Part shown: one piece after another, positions 1 through 6,617 of the stretch
Numbering within the stretch: position 1 is the stretch's first letter
Layout of the letters: each line of letters begins with the position of its first letter
NCBI GenBank assembly: GCA_021299565.1
Contig: JAJTHA010000179.1
Location: 1-14,547 of the forward strand
DNA: 14,547 nt
Reading direction: 5' to 3'
DNA from: Candidatus Caenarcanales bacterium
GTDB lineage: Bacteria > Cyanobacteriota > Vampirovibrionia > LMEP-6097
The notes under the pieces: generated by a model
The model's database searches: none
Told to the model about the DNA's origin: nothing
The model's input: the letters and a program-made list of their open reading frames with translations, nothing else
Made by a program: the position numbers and the translations under genes

Positions 1-2190
1 AATATCACTGGCACTGTTGCTAATGCTCAGAATGCTCAAAATGCCTCTAATGCACAAACTGCTCAAAACGCAGTAAATGCTCAGAATGCTGTTAGTGCAA
101 ATAATGCTTTGACTGCGCAGAATGCTGTTAATGCAAATAATGCTGTTAATGCTAATAACGCTTCTAACGTTACAGCGGGTACTATTACTAATTCAACATT
201 TACTGGTGGACTTATCAACGGTGCTACTTTGAAAAACGTAAATCTTACTGGAAATCCTAATTTAAATATCTTCAAACTCGTTGCTCCAGATGGTGCTCCT
301 GATCCGGCTGTTATCGTTGATAACGTTGGTAACACGGGTATCGGAACTACTTTGCCAACAGCTCTTGCTGACATTGGTGGTGGTATCAAAAACTTCATTG
401 ATGGAGTAAACGATATTCTTGTGAAAGACGATGCCGAAATTGATGGCACTCTTTTTGCAAGCTCTGCTACTATTGGTGGTAATGTTGCTGCAACTAGCTT
501 CAGTGGTTCAGGTGCTGGCTTAACAAATATTGCTGGTGCAAATATCACTGGTACTGTTGCTAATGCGACTAATGCAGTTAATGCAACTAACGCTACTAAT
601 GCTACTAACGCAGTTAACGCTACTAACGCTACAAATGCTGTTAATGCTCAAACGGCTGTAACTGCAACTAACGCAACTAACGCAGTTAACGCTACTAACG
701 TAACTGGCGGAAATGTAACTAACTCTACTATTACTGGCGGAACTATTAACAACACAACTATTAGAGGTGGAACTATCGATGGCTCAACTTTGATCAACAT
801 CACTTTAGGTTCTTCTAGTATCGCTAATAATTCTATTCTTTCAAGACATATCGTTAACGGAACTATCATCACTGCTGATCTTGCAGACAACTCGGTTACT
901 GATGCCAAAATCGTTTCGGTTTCTGGTTCTAAAGTAACGGGTACTGTTGCTAATGCTGTTAATGCTCAAACTGCTACTAATGCAACTAACGCAACTAACG
1001 CTCAAACTGCAGTAACTGCTACTAATGCAACTAACGCTACTAACGCTCAAAACGCTGTTAATGCAACTAATGTAACTGGCGGTACTATTACTAGTTCAAC
1101 AATCAGAAATGGCACTATCAATGGTTCAACTTTAGTTAATGTCACTCTTGGCAACAACTCGGTAAATCAAAATGCTCTTGCTAATAACTCTGTTTTCTCA
1201 AGACACATTGTTAACGGCACTATCATCACTGCTGATTTAGCTGACGCTTCAGTTACTGATCCTAAAATCGTTTCAGTTTCTGGTTCTAAAGTTACTGGCA
1301 ATGTTAACAGATCAACTTTTGCAGACAATATGGTTGGTGGTAGCATAAATTCAGTAATAATGACTGGTGGTATTATCAACGGTGCTACTTTGAAAAATGT
1401 AACTTTGCCTAATGTAAATGTAAGCAAACTTGTCGCTCCAGATGGTTCGCCTGATCCTGCGATGTTTGCAAATAACCTTGGACAAATTATTATCGGCAGT
1501 GAAACTACTGATACTTCACCGGAATTGACAATTAAATCATCAGAGCAAGCTGAGCTTGTGTTAAGTAGCTCTAAGGCTGATGGTTACACAGGTCTAAGAT
1601 TTGCTGATTTAGCTGGTGTAGATTGGTCAATAGTTCATAACTGGCCTGCTGCCGGCGCATTCACACTTTACAATCACAATGCTCCTGCCAATGTCTTTGC
1701 CCACTCATTAACCGCTACTCAAGGAGGTAATGTTGGTATCGCGAACATTATTCCTCAAGTTAAACTTGATGTCGCTGGTGAAGTTAGAATAGGTAACACT
1801 GGACTAGCTTGTACTGCTAATATTGCTGGATCAATGAGATACAACTCTACTGCTAAAGTTATGGAGTTCTGTGATGGCAGCACTTGGAAAGCATTTGGTT
1901 CAACTGGTGGTACACCAAGTGGTGGTATGTGGTTACAAGCTAATGCACAAAACTGTCCTAGTTTCTGCGGCTCTCTAGGTAGAGTAAACGTAGCAAGTCC
2001 AACTGGTAAGCAATGCTTATCTGGTGAAAACAGAGACACTACTGTTACTGGAATAGTCTATACTTACGGAACTTGGGGAAGCGGTGAGCAAGCTGTTTTA
2101 ACTGCTTCTGAAGCTCACAGATGCTATCATGCGGCTCAAAAAAGAGACCACGATGGTACTGATACTACGGTTGCTTGTTTCTGTAGATAA
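1..2190 (+). CDS. Giant repeat surface/fibre-like protein, C-terminal part (5' end outside window)
   Basis: The frame is open from base 1, so the start lies upstream; 729 residues are visible before TAA at 2188-2190. The visible part alternates Asn-Ala-x tracts (about 19-168, 559-699, 949-1071) with Asn/Thr/Gly-rich stretches such as NSTITGGTINNTTI. It has two near-identical SRHIVNGTI...SGSKVTG blocks and a DIGGG-NFIDG-LTNI module also found in the giant protein at 8183. The end carries a LDVAG.VRIGNTG segment and a C-(x)-RYNS-(x)-MEFCDG.TW motif common in tail-fibre-like and bacterial surface proteins. It finishes with a six-Cys domain (NCPSFC...KQC...HRC...ACFC). I infer an extracellular filamentous or beta-solenoid protein with a disulfide-stabilised tip. 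No enzymatic motif is visible. Alternatives are a prophage fibre or an S-layer-like protein; no other phage gene is seen nearby. A terminator follows 26 nt after the stop. Confidence 0.85.
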   Translation, partial: NITGTVANAQNAQNASNAQTAQNAVNAQNAVSANNALTAQNAVNANNAVNANNASNVTAGTITNSTFTGGLINGATLKNVNLTGNPNLNIFKLVAPDGAPDPAVIVDNVGNTGIGTTLPTALADIGGGIKNFIDGVNDILVKDDAEIDGTLFASSATIGGNVAATSFSGSGAGLTNIAGANITGTVANATNAVNATNATNATNAVNATNATNAVNAQTAVTATNATNAVNATNVTGGNVTNSTITGGTINNTTIRGGTIDGSTLINITLGSSSIANNSILSRHIVNGTIITADLADNSVTDAKIVSVSGSKVTGTVANAVNAQTATNATNATNAQTAVTATNATNATNAQNAVNATNVTGGTITSSTIRNGTINGSTLVNVTLGNNSVNQNALANNSVFSRHIVNGTIITADLADASVTDPKIVSVSGSKVTGNVNRSTFADNMVGGSINSVIMTGGIINGATLKNVTLPNVNVSKLVAPDGSPDPAMFANNLGQIIIGSETTDTSPELTIKSSEQAELVLSSSKADGYTGLRFADLAGVDWSIVHNWPAAGAFTLYNHNAPANVFAHSLTATQGGNVGIANIIPQVKLDVAGEVRIGNTGLACTANIAGSMRYNSTAKVMEFCDGSTWKAFGSTGGTPSGGMWLQANAQNCPSFCGSLGRVNVASPTGKQCLSGENRDTTVTGIVYTYGTWGSGEQAVLTASEAHRCYHAAQKRDHDGTDTTVACFCR
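19..168 (+). repeat. Asn-Ala-x repeat tract 1
   Basis: Tandem 9-nt-like units encode N-A-x with x = V, Q, S, N, T or L. Codons vary synonymously (AAT/AAC, GCT/GCA/GCC/GCG), so the tract is conserved at the protein rather than the DNA level. It is preceded by NITGTVANA, which recurs at 541. Confidence 0.8.
364..531 (+). repeat. DIGGG-NFIDG-LTNI module shared with the downstream giant gene
   Basis: Encodes LADIGGG..NFIDGVND, then KDD.E.DGT.FA and finally SGSGAGLTNI. Four copies of the same module lie in the giant protein (10523-10669, 11264-11422, 12128-12286, 13010-13168), which shows the two genes are related. Confidence 0.8.
559..699 (+). repeat. Asn-Ala-x repeat tract 2
   Basis: Second tract of N-A-T/N-A-V/N-A-Q triplets after the same NITGTVANA lead-in (541-567). 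It ends in TNVTGGN, where the protein switches to Thr/Gly/Ile-rich beta-type repeats. Confidence 0.8.
841..942 (+). repeat. 34-residue SRHIVNG block, copy 1
   Basis: Encodes SRHIVNGTIITADLAD followed by a V-T-D-x-K-I-V-S-V-S-G-S-K-V-T-G ending. Copy 2 starts 357 nt later at 1198 and differs at very few residues. It belongs to the larger module NAx tract, NVTGG..T stretch, SRHIVNG block. Confidence 0.8.
949..1071 (+). repeat. Asn-Ala-x repeat tract 3
   Basis: Third N-A-x tract, entered through SGSKVTGTVANA and leaving through TNVTGGTIT, so the same module order repeats within the gene. Confidence 0.8.
1198..1299 (+). repeat. 34-residue SRHIVNG block, copy 2
   Basis: Near-identical to the block at 841-942 (N to A and A to P changes, among few others). 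After this copy the protein leaves the NAx pattern and enters the unique C-terminal part through NVNRS. Confidence 0.8.
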
Positions 2191-2215
2191 TCTCAAATTA
2201 ATTGATAAAACTCTT

Positions 2216-2244
2216 AAATCCCCGCCAAAAGCGGGGATTTTTTT
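2216..2244 (+). terminator. Rho-independent terminator of the 5' surface-protein gene
   Basis: A perfect 10-bp stem AAATCCCCGC / GCGGGGATTT (2216-2225 and 2231-2240) with a 5-nt loop CAAAA runs directly into a T tract (2238-2244). It lies 26 nt after the stop codon at 2190 and 20 nt before the RNase D start, separating the two transcription units. It is the only convincing intrinsic terminator in the window. Confidence 0.93.
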
Positions 2245-2251
2245 GCTGTTG

Positions 2252-2257
2252 TACAAT
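2252..2257 (+). promoter_or_regulatory. Putative -10 element (TACAAT) for the RNase D gene
   Basis: TACAAT ends exactly 7 nt before the ATG at 2265, so transcription would begin at or next to the start codon. No Shine-Dalgarno is present. The place for a -35 box is occupied by the terminator hairpin and no good TTGACA match is seen, so this rests on the -10 and on the spacing repeated at other genes. Confidence 0.45.
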
Positions 2258-2264
2258 GTTTTTA

Positions 2265-2888
2265 ATGGCTCAAACACTTAAACTTTTTAAAAACGACCTC
2301 GACAAATCAGAACTTGATCTCTATCTAAACGATGATCTTATTGCGGTAGATTGTGAAATGATGGGTTTGAATCTTCACAGAGATAGACTGTGCTTAGTAC
2401 AAATCACTAACAAAAAAAACAATACCTCTGTTATTCAAATAGAGAGAGGACAAAAAGGAGCACCATTACTTAAGTGGTTATTTGAAGAAAAAAAACCCCT
2501 CAAAATCTTTCACTACGCAAGAACCGATATCTGTTGGCTTAAATACTGGCTTGACATTGACACTGAAAACTTCTTTTGCACCAAAGTTGCTAGTAAATTA
2601 GCAAGAACTTACACAGACAAACACGGTCTTAAAGACTTGGTCAAAGAAATGACCGGCAAAGATATGAACAAAAACCAGCAATCAAGCGATTGGGGTAATT
2701 ATGATATCAACGCCGAACAACTCAAATATGCAGCTAATGACGTTGCGAATTTGATACCAATTTATCATTGGCTAAGTTCAATGCTCGAAAGAGAAGACAA
2801 AATGCCTTTGGCACTCGAATGCATCAAAACGGTCAAACTCTTTACTAGACTAGATACTGCGGGCTATAACAATATACTAGAGCACTAA
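2265..2888 (+). CDS. rnd: Ribonuclease D-type 3'-5' exoribonuclease (short form)
   Basis: A 207-residue DEDDy exonuclease. The Exo I motif is D29-C-E31, Exo II is HYARTD with D88, and Exo III is Y155-A-A-N-D159. The QQSSDWG segment (138-144) typical of RNase D precedes Exo III. These acidic residues bind two metal ions in the family, which trims 3' ends of tRNA precursors and other structured RNAs in the cytoplasm. The protein stops after the catalytic domain and lacks HRDC domains. It resembles the short RNase D type known from alphaproteobacteria and cyanobacteria rather than the roughly 375-residue E. coli enzyme. The ATG at 2265 is preferred over upstream codons because those lie in the terminator; an ATG at 2256 (three residues more) is a minor alternative. 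The heptose kinase gene follows 4 nt later, so the two are probably cotranscribed. Confidence 0.92.
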   Translation: MAQTLKLFKNDLDKSELDLYLNDDLIAVDCEMMGLNLHRDRLCLVQITNKKNNTSVIQIERGQKGAPLLKWLFEEKKPLKIFHYARTDICWLKYWLDIDTENFFCTKVASKLARTYTDKHGLKDLVKEMTGKDMNKNQQSSDWGNYDINAEQLKYAANDVANLIPIYHWLSSMLEREDKMPLALECIKTVKLFTRLDTAGYNNILEH

Positions 2889-2892
2889 ATTT

Positions 2893-3885
2893 ATGGATCT
2901 TGATACAAATAAACTGAAATCAATTGTCAATGATTTCTCAAAAGCAAAAATTTTGGTGCTTGGAGATTTGATACTTGATGAATATTTGGTGGGTTATCCA
3001 TCAAGAATATCCAGAGAAGCACCTGTAATTATCCTAAAACATATCAAGTCCAAATACGCTCTGGGAGGCGCTTCCAACGCCGCTAATAATATCGCCGCTC
3101 TAGGAGCGAGTGTAACGCTTGTCGGTGTTTTGGGTGATGACGCAGATGCCAAAATTTTTGCAAACACTTGCAAAGAAAAAAACATCAAACTCGAATCAAT
3201 AAAAGATAGCCAAAGATGCACCACCACCAAAACCAGAGTGGTTTCGACGTCTAATAGCAATCCTGATGCCGGCAGCATTGTCCAGCAGCAAATGCTTCGC
3301 ATCGATAAAGAAGATCAAGAAGCAATTAATGGCGATCTTGAAAATCAAATTCTCGAAAAAATCAAAAGCTCTGATTATGATTTGATTTTGCTTTCTGATT
3401 ATTCAAATGGAGTTTTGACTGAAAGCCTCGCTCAAAAAATTATCAAAGACAATCCCAAAACTATAGTAGTTGATAGCAATGGTGATTTCAGAAAATTCAA
3501 AGGTGCCACAACTTTTACTCCAAATCAACCAGATTTAGAAAAACTAGTCGGTCACAAAATCTCTGATGACAATTCACTTGAAAAATCGGCTTTTGCCATC
3601 ATGAAAGAACTGGAAGCCAAAAGTTTACTAGTCACCAGAGGCGCCAAAGGCATGAGTCTTTTTGAGGGCAATCAAATCACACATATCCCTGCTATCAATA
3701 TCAGTGAGGTTTTTGACGTAACAGGTGCTGGGGATACTGTCTCTGCTGTCTATTCGCTAGCCTTAAATATAGGTGCAAGCTCAGTTGAAGCAGCTTATTT
3801 GGGAAATTTGGCTGCTAGCATAGTAGTGAGGAAATACGGAACAGCTACAGTCAAAATTGAAGAAATACTTGAAATCCTGAATTAG
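2893..3885 (+). CDS. rfaE1: D-glycero-beta-D-manno-heptose-7-phosphate kinase (HldE/RfaE domain I)
   Basis: A 330-residue PfkB/ribokinase-fold kinase. The N-terminal strand motif is GDLILDEY (24-31), followed by SREAPV (40-45) and LGGASNAANNIAALGA (57-72), which are diagnostic for the RfaE/HldE kinase domain. The C-terminal DVTGAGDT motif (275-282) carries the anion hole and catalytic base D281. The family phosphorylates D-glycero-D-manno-heptose 7-phosphate at C1 on the way to ADP-heptose, used for LPS inner core or other surface heptose. E. coli HldE (477 aa) fuses this domain to an adenylyltransferase; here only the kinase is present, so the second activity must be encoded elsewhere. The gene starts 4 nt after the RNase D stop, has no clear Shine-Dalgarno and is probably translated from the shared mRNA. 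Related sugar kinases of the PfkB family are the alternative, but the motif set fits RfaE1 best. Confidence 0.88.
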   Translation: MDLDTNKLKSIVNDFSKAKILVLGDLILDEYLVGYPSRISREAPVIILKHIKSKYALGGASNAANNIAALGASVTLVGVLGDDADAKIFANTCKEKNIKLESIKDSQRCTTTKTRVVSTSNSNPDAGSIVQQQMLRIDKEDQEAINGDLENQILEKIKSSDYDLILLSDYSNGVLTESLAQKIIKDNPKTIVVDSNGDFRKFKGATTFTPNQPDLEKLVGHKISDDNSLEKSAFAIMKELEAKSLLVTRGAKGMSLFEGNQITHIPAINISEVFDVTGAGDTVSAVYSLALNIGASSVEAAYLGNLAASIVVRKYGTATVKIEEILEILN

Positions 3886-3897
3886 TTCGTGTATTAT
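3869..3897 (+). promoter_or_regulatory. Promoter of the first membrane-cluster gene, leaderless type
   Basis: TTGAAA (3869-3874), a 17-bp spacer and TATTAT (3892-3897). The -10 ends 7 nt before the ATG at 3905, predicting transcription from about the A of the start codon. The -35 lies inside the 3' end of the heptose kinase gene. Confidence 0.65.
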
Positions 3898-3904
3898 ATT
3901 AAAC

Positions 3905-4774
3905 ATGAATCTTAACAGCAGTAATAATTCTAAAACTTCTGGCTGGAGGTGGCTTGCATTACCTTTCATTGCTACTGGAGGACTAGTAACTTATAGCTCA
4001 CTCAGTGACGATCAAAAAGGTTTCGTGAAGGATACCGTTGTCGCGGGTGTTGATAAATATCAAGATGAACTTCATCGACAGAGTCCAATGTTAGCTTTTG
4101 AGTTTGATGACTTAAGAAGAAAGTTTTATGAAAGCCTTGAGAATAGAAGCAATGGCTCAATTGAACTAGTTAAGGATTTTAGGAATGATATTAAAATAAA
4201 ACAGGATAAGTCAAAACTTATCACAGAGCTACTTTCGTTACCTAAAGACATCAACAACTACAATGAAGATGAGTTTTTTAAGCTTTGTACTTCTACCGAA
4301 TTTATTGATGAATCTAACAATTTCAATAATCAGTTTGCAGATTCAGTTTTAGCCAAAATGCGCAAAAGTTTTCCAGAAGAAATAAAAGAGTTAGGAGGTG
4401 AAACAATTGCTATAAGCGATGAAGGTCAAATCATTCAACTACTTTTAAATCCAAGTTTCGAAGATAAATTCAGTCAAGAGGAAATAAAATCTATAATCGA
4501 ACATATAAATCAAGGCGTTGAAAATGCAAAATCAATTAGTCACCCAAATAGCGCCATGCACTTCCATAATCCATTTCCTAAACCAGAATACAAAGATCAC
4601 ATAAGTACACTGAAAACTGTTTTGGAGCAAATGCAAAAAGAACCGCATGCAAGTTCTATTCTTGAAACATTCAAAAAACTTCATCCAGACCCTAGCGCTA
4701 AGAGCCTTTTAAGCTATATGATCTTTTTGAATCAGACTAGAGATACAATTCTATTAAAAGAATCAGCTTATTAG
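3905..4774 (+). CDS. Membrane-anchored helical protein of unknown family, paralog 1
   Basis: Not recognised. 289 residues: a polar N-terminus, then one hydrophobic segment (about 16-33, beginning WLALP), then a charged domain that looks mostly alpha-helical. P20 opens the hydrophobic segment, as a Pro does in all six adjacent ORFs. The stretch 176-198 (IIQLLLNPSFED...EEIKSI) aligns with VISLMQENPVYD...PEIKKI in the gene at 5717. That points to divergent homology but would need profile comparison. No catalytic motif is visible. The segment may be an uncleaved signal anchor; membrane sidedness is unclear. There is no Shine-Dalgarno, and the -10-to-ATG spacing of 7 nt argues for a leaderless mRNA. 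The stop is followed 21 nt later by the next gene's -35 box. Confidence 0.85.
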   Translation: MNLNSSNNSKTSGWRWLALPFIATGGLVTYSSLSDDQKGFVKDTVVAGVDKYQDELHRQSPMLAFEFDDLRRKFYESLENRSNGSIELVKDFRNDIKIKQDKSKLITELLSLPKDINNYNEDEFFKLCTSTEFIDESNNFNNQFADSVLAKMRKSFPEEIKELGGETIAISDEGQIIQLLLNPSFEDKFSQEEIKSIIEHINQGVENAKSISHPNSAMHFHNPFPKPEYKDHISTLKTVLEQMQKEPHASSILETFKKLHPDPSAKSLLSYMIFLNQTRDTILLKESAY

Positions 4775-4795
4775 ATGAATTAGACGCAAAAAGTC

Positions 4796-4825
4796 TTGAC
4801 ACATTATCTGTCGTGATGTTAATAT
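4796..4825 (+). promoter_or_regulatory. Promoter of paralog 2, with spacer shared with the next gene's promoter
   Basis: A consensus -35 TTGACA (4796-4801), an 18-bp spacer and an extended -10 TG-T-TAATAT (TG at 4817-4818, hexamer 4820-4825). The -10 ends 7 nt before the ATG at 4833. The 30 bases 4792-4821 match 25 of 30 bases at 5668-5697, including an identical attatctgtc in the spacer, where a regulator could bind. Confidence 0.8.
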
Positions 4826-4832
4826 TTAAAAA

Positions 4833-5669
4833 ATGGCAATATCTAGCAATAAAGCTTCACACCTTATTTGGGGTCCATTGACTTCTATAGGCAAATTTAC
4901 AGCCTTGAGTTCGGCGTTGCTCGGTGGTTCATATGTAGCGATGACTAAAAATCTCGGCATGAATAGTATGAATCCTAGCGAAGTGCGCAGAGATGTTGGA
5001 GAAATGATTTCAGCCCAGGATCCTAAAAGCATAGAGAAGTATGCGCAAACTTTAGTTGACAGCAATCATAAAACTGAAGGGCTTTCTCTTCAAAGACTTC
5101 ATGAAAGAGTTCAAGAGAATGATAATTTAACTTGGTTACAAAATTTTGGTTTTGAACTAAGAGGCATTGAAGAAAAAGAATTCATCGACAAAAACTTGAT
5201 AAGTGGTCCCGAAAATTTCTTAAATAAAGAATCCAAGAATAAACCCCTGATGAATTATGCTGCCAATCACGCAGGCGTGAGAAAAATTCTTAGGGAACCG
5301 GTTCATGAGAGATCTAAACACGCAAATGACATCGCCAAATTATTATTATTGAGAGAGGGCTTTGATAAATTTGATATAACTAGATTAGACAGCTTCAAAG
5401 AGTTTGTTACTAAGGGGCTTATTGAAAAAGAAGAGCCAACCGTATTTTTTTACTTATCTAATCATGATTGCTTTAAGAGGATATTGCAATTAGACGATCA
5501 ATCGATAATCGCTAATGGCATAGCAAAAGCCTATCTAGAGAAATTTGGGCAAGAGCAGGTAATATCAGATTTGCAAGCACTGGTTAGTCTTGAGGGCACA
5601 TTTTTGGGCTTTGAAAGCCGCCAATTTGAAAGCCGCCAAAATAATGATAGCCAATTATCTCCAAATTAG
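4833..5669 (+). CDS. Membrane-anchored helical protein of unknown family, paralog 2
   Basis: Not recognised. 278 residues. A hydrophobic segment (about 11-37, with P15 near its start) precedes a charged, apparently helical domain. The pattern W101-x4-G-F-E-x8-F-I (101-118) is matched with identical spacing by W104-x4-G-Y-E-x8-F-I in the gene at 5717. A later stretch ending FKRILQL resembles VQRFLDV there. The two genes therefore look like diverged tandem duplicates, a view supported by their duplicated promoters. The C-terminus carries FESRQ twice, produced by a perfect 15-nt tandem duplication. No Shine-Dalgarno is present; translation probably starts on a leaderless mRNA. Confidence 0.85.
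   Translation: MAISSNKASHLIWGPLTSIGKFTALSSALLGGSYVAMTKNLGMNSMNPSEVRRDVGEMISAQDPKSIEKYAQTLVDSNHKTEGLSLQRLHERVQENDNLTWLQNFGFELRGIEEKEFIDKNLISGPENFLNKESKNKPLMNYAANHAGVRKILREPVHERSKHANDIAKLLLLREGFDKFDITRLDSFKEFVTKGLIEKEEPTVFFYLSNHDCFKRILQLDDQSIIANGIAKAYLEKFGQEQVISDLQALVSLEGTFLGFESRQFESRQNNDSQLSPN
5610..5639 (+). repeat. Perfect 15-nt tandem duplication in the 3' end of paralog 2
   Basis: tttgaaagccgccaa occurs twice back to back (5610-5624 and 5625-5639), in frame, encoding FESRQ-FESRQ. Perfect identity suggests a recent slippage event. It could vary in copy number between strains. Confidence 0.9.
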
Positions 5670-5671
5670 TC

Positions 5672-5701
5672 TTGACGGATTATCTGTCTTGGTGCTATCA
5701 T
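5672..5701 (+). promoter_or_regulatory. Promoter of paralog 3, duplicate of the paralog 2 promoter
   Basis: TTGACG (5672-5677), an 18-bp spacer and an extended -10 TG-C-TATCAT (TG at 5693-5694, hexamer 5696-5701). It lies in the same register as the promoter at 4796. It starts 3 nt after the previous stop codon. This -10 leaves about 15 nt to the ATG at 5717 and no Shine-Dalgarno. A second hexamer TAATTA (5704-5709) ends 7 nt before the ATG but has no -35 at proper distance. Confidence 0.7.
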
Positions 5702-5716
5702 ACTAATTATTAAATT

Positions 5717-6469
5717 ATGAGTACAGGAATACAAAGCAATAATAGAGGTCTAAAAGAGCGCTATATGATTCCCTTTGGTTTAACTGTTGCTGCAGTTCTT
5801 GGACTAAGTAGTTCATCAATAAGGGAAGCAGGTTCTAAAAAATTAAATGGCGCGGTTACTGAAACTAGGCAATTCTGGAATGAAATGTCTACCAATAGTA
5901 GGGAAAATGCTCTCGAGACTGCTCTTCAACGCGTTGAAGAGAATTCAAAAAGACTTAATGAAGCAACAAAAGATTATATTGGTGAAATTTTTGATGAAAT
6001 TAAAGACTCTAAAGAGAAACAAGAATGGGTGAAATCCCAAGGATATGAGTTCGATACCGAAAAGAGAGAGGAATTCATAAAATCACATCAAGTGCCTCAT
6101 ATGGGTGAAGTTATTAACGCGGACCATCCTTATGCACGTGATCAAGAAGTAATATCACTAATGCAAGAAAATCCTGTTTATGATGCAAGTCCTGAAATAA
6201 AGAAAATTGCTGCTCTCAATCTTGCTTTTGATAGAGATTTGGAATTAATGAATAACCCAGAAAAAAAGTCAAAGACATTAGATTTCATAGACAAAAACAT
6301 TTCTAATAGCGCTGATACTATATATGAAGGATATGAAACATTTTTGAATGATATAAAAACACATCTAAAAGCAAACAAATCAGTTTTAGATCTTTTAACT
6401 TCTCCAAAATTAGTACAAAGATTTCTTGATGTCTCCGCCAAAGAAAATCATGGGAGCGAAGATAATTAA
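5717..6469 (+). CDS. Membrane-anchored helical protein of unknown family, paralog 3
   Basis: Not recognised. 250 residues. A basic N-terminus (R10, K13, R15) leads to a hydrophobic segment (about 17-34, P19 near its start). It is followed by a strongly charged region (about 49-105) with the look of long helices or coiled coil, and by a second helical part. It shares W-x4-G-[FY]-E-x8-F-I with paralog 2 at identical spacing, and ENPVYD..PEIKKI with paralog 1. The FIK...VP ending of the motif also resembles ESFIKNLCVP in the gene at 6605. No enzyme signature is visible. Its TAA ends 4 nt before a 47-codon ORF, and three further cluster genes follow closely, so it may be the first gene of an operon running to 8115. 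Confidence 0.85.
   Translation: MSTGIQSNNRGLKERYMIPFGLTVAAVLGLSSSSIREAGSKKLNGAVTETRQFWNEMSTNSRENALETALQRVEENSKRLNEATKDYIGEIFDEIKDSKEKQEWVKSQGYEFDTEKREEFIKSHQVPHMGEVINADHPYARDQEVISLMQENPVYDASPEIKKIAALNLAFDRDLELMNNPEKKSKTLDFIDKNISNSADTIYEGYETFLNDIKTHLKANKSVLDLLTSPKLVQRFLDVSAKENHGSEDN
6461..6466 (+). promoter_or_regulatory. Possible internal -10 element (GATAAT) before the 47-codon ORF
   Basis: GATAAT ends exactly 7 nt before the ATG at 6474, the same spacing as at 2265, 3905 and 4833. No convincing -35 or extended -10 accompanies it, so it may be chance in AT-rich DNA. Confidence 0.3.
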
Positions 6470-6473
6470 TATC

Positions 6474-6617
6474 ATGAGCAGCAGCGCAGAAAAATCTCAA
6501 GGACATATAGCTCCCTGCCTGACTTTTGGAGCTAGGACCTTAGCACTTGGACTCGCTTCTTTAAACCATCCCCCAATAAAAACATTTGAAATAAAAGGTG
6601 AATTATGCGAAAACTAG
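6474..6617 (+). CDS. 47-residue membrane mini-protein, truncated relative of the cluster family
   Basis: A small ORF starting ATG-AGC 4 nt after the previous stop and ending TAG at 6615-6617, overlapping the next gene by 13 nt in another frame. It begins with a polar MSSSAEKSQG, then a Pro-led hydrophobic segment (IAPCLTFGARTLALGLASL, 12-30) and a short polar tail. This copies the N-terminal plan of the five neighbours (polar, Pro, hydrophobic segment) but lacks their long domain. It fills what would otherwise be a 135-nt gap. It may be a genuine small membrane protein, a degraded copy, or a leader for translational coupling to the gene at 6605. No Shine-Dalgarno is seen at its own start. Confidence 0.5.
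   Translation: MSSSAEKSQGHIAPCLTFGARTLALGLASLNHPPIKTFEIKGELCEN
6595..6600 (+). promoter_or_regulatory. Shine-Dalgarno site of paralog 4
   Basis: AAGGTG, with AAGG ending 6 nt before the ATG at 6605, lies inside the 3' end of the 47-codon ORF. It supports the 6605 start. It contrasts with the genes at 3905, 4833 and 5717, which have none. Confidence 0.7.

Noticed and set aside
1..1071. CRISPR array or non-coding tandem repeat
   Set aside because: The units are 9-nt-like, variable and strictly in one open frame, with no constant repeat or spacers.
81..1427. Minus-strand ORFs of 69-155 codons opposite the 5' surface-protein gene
   Set aside because: They mirror the Asn-Ala-x and Thr/Gly repeats (low-complexity Val/Leu/Pro/Ala translations), have no ribosome sites of their own, and the + frame is clearly coding.
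2202..2264. N-terminal extension of RNase D from an upstream TTG
   Set aside because: The extra codons are the terminator hairpin and T tract, and the catalytic domain begins normally from ATG 2265.
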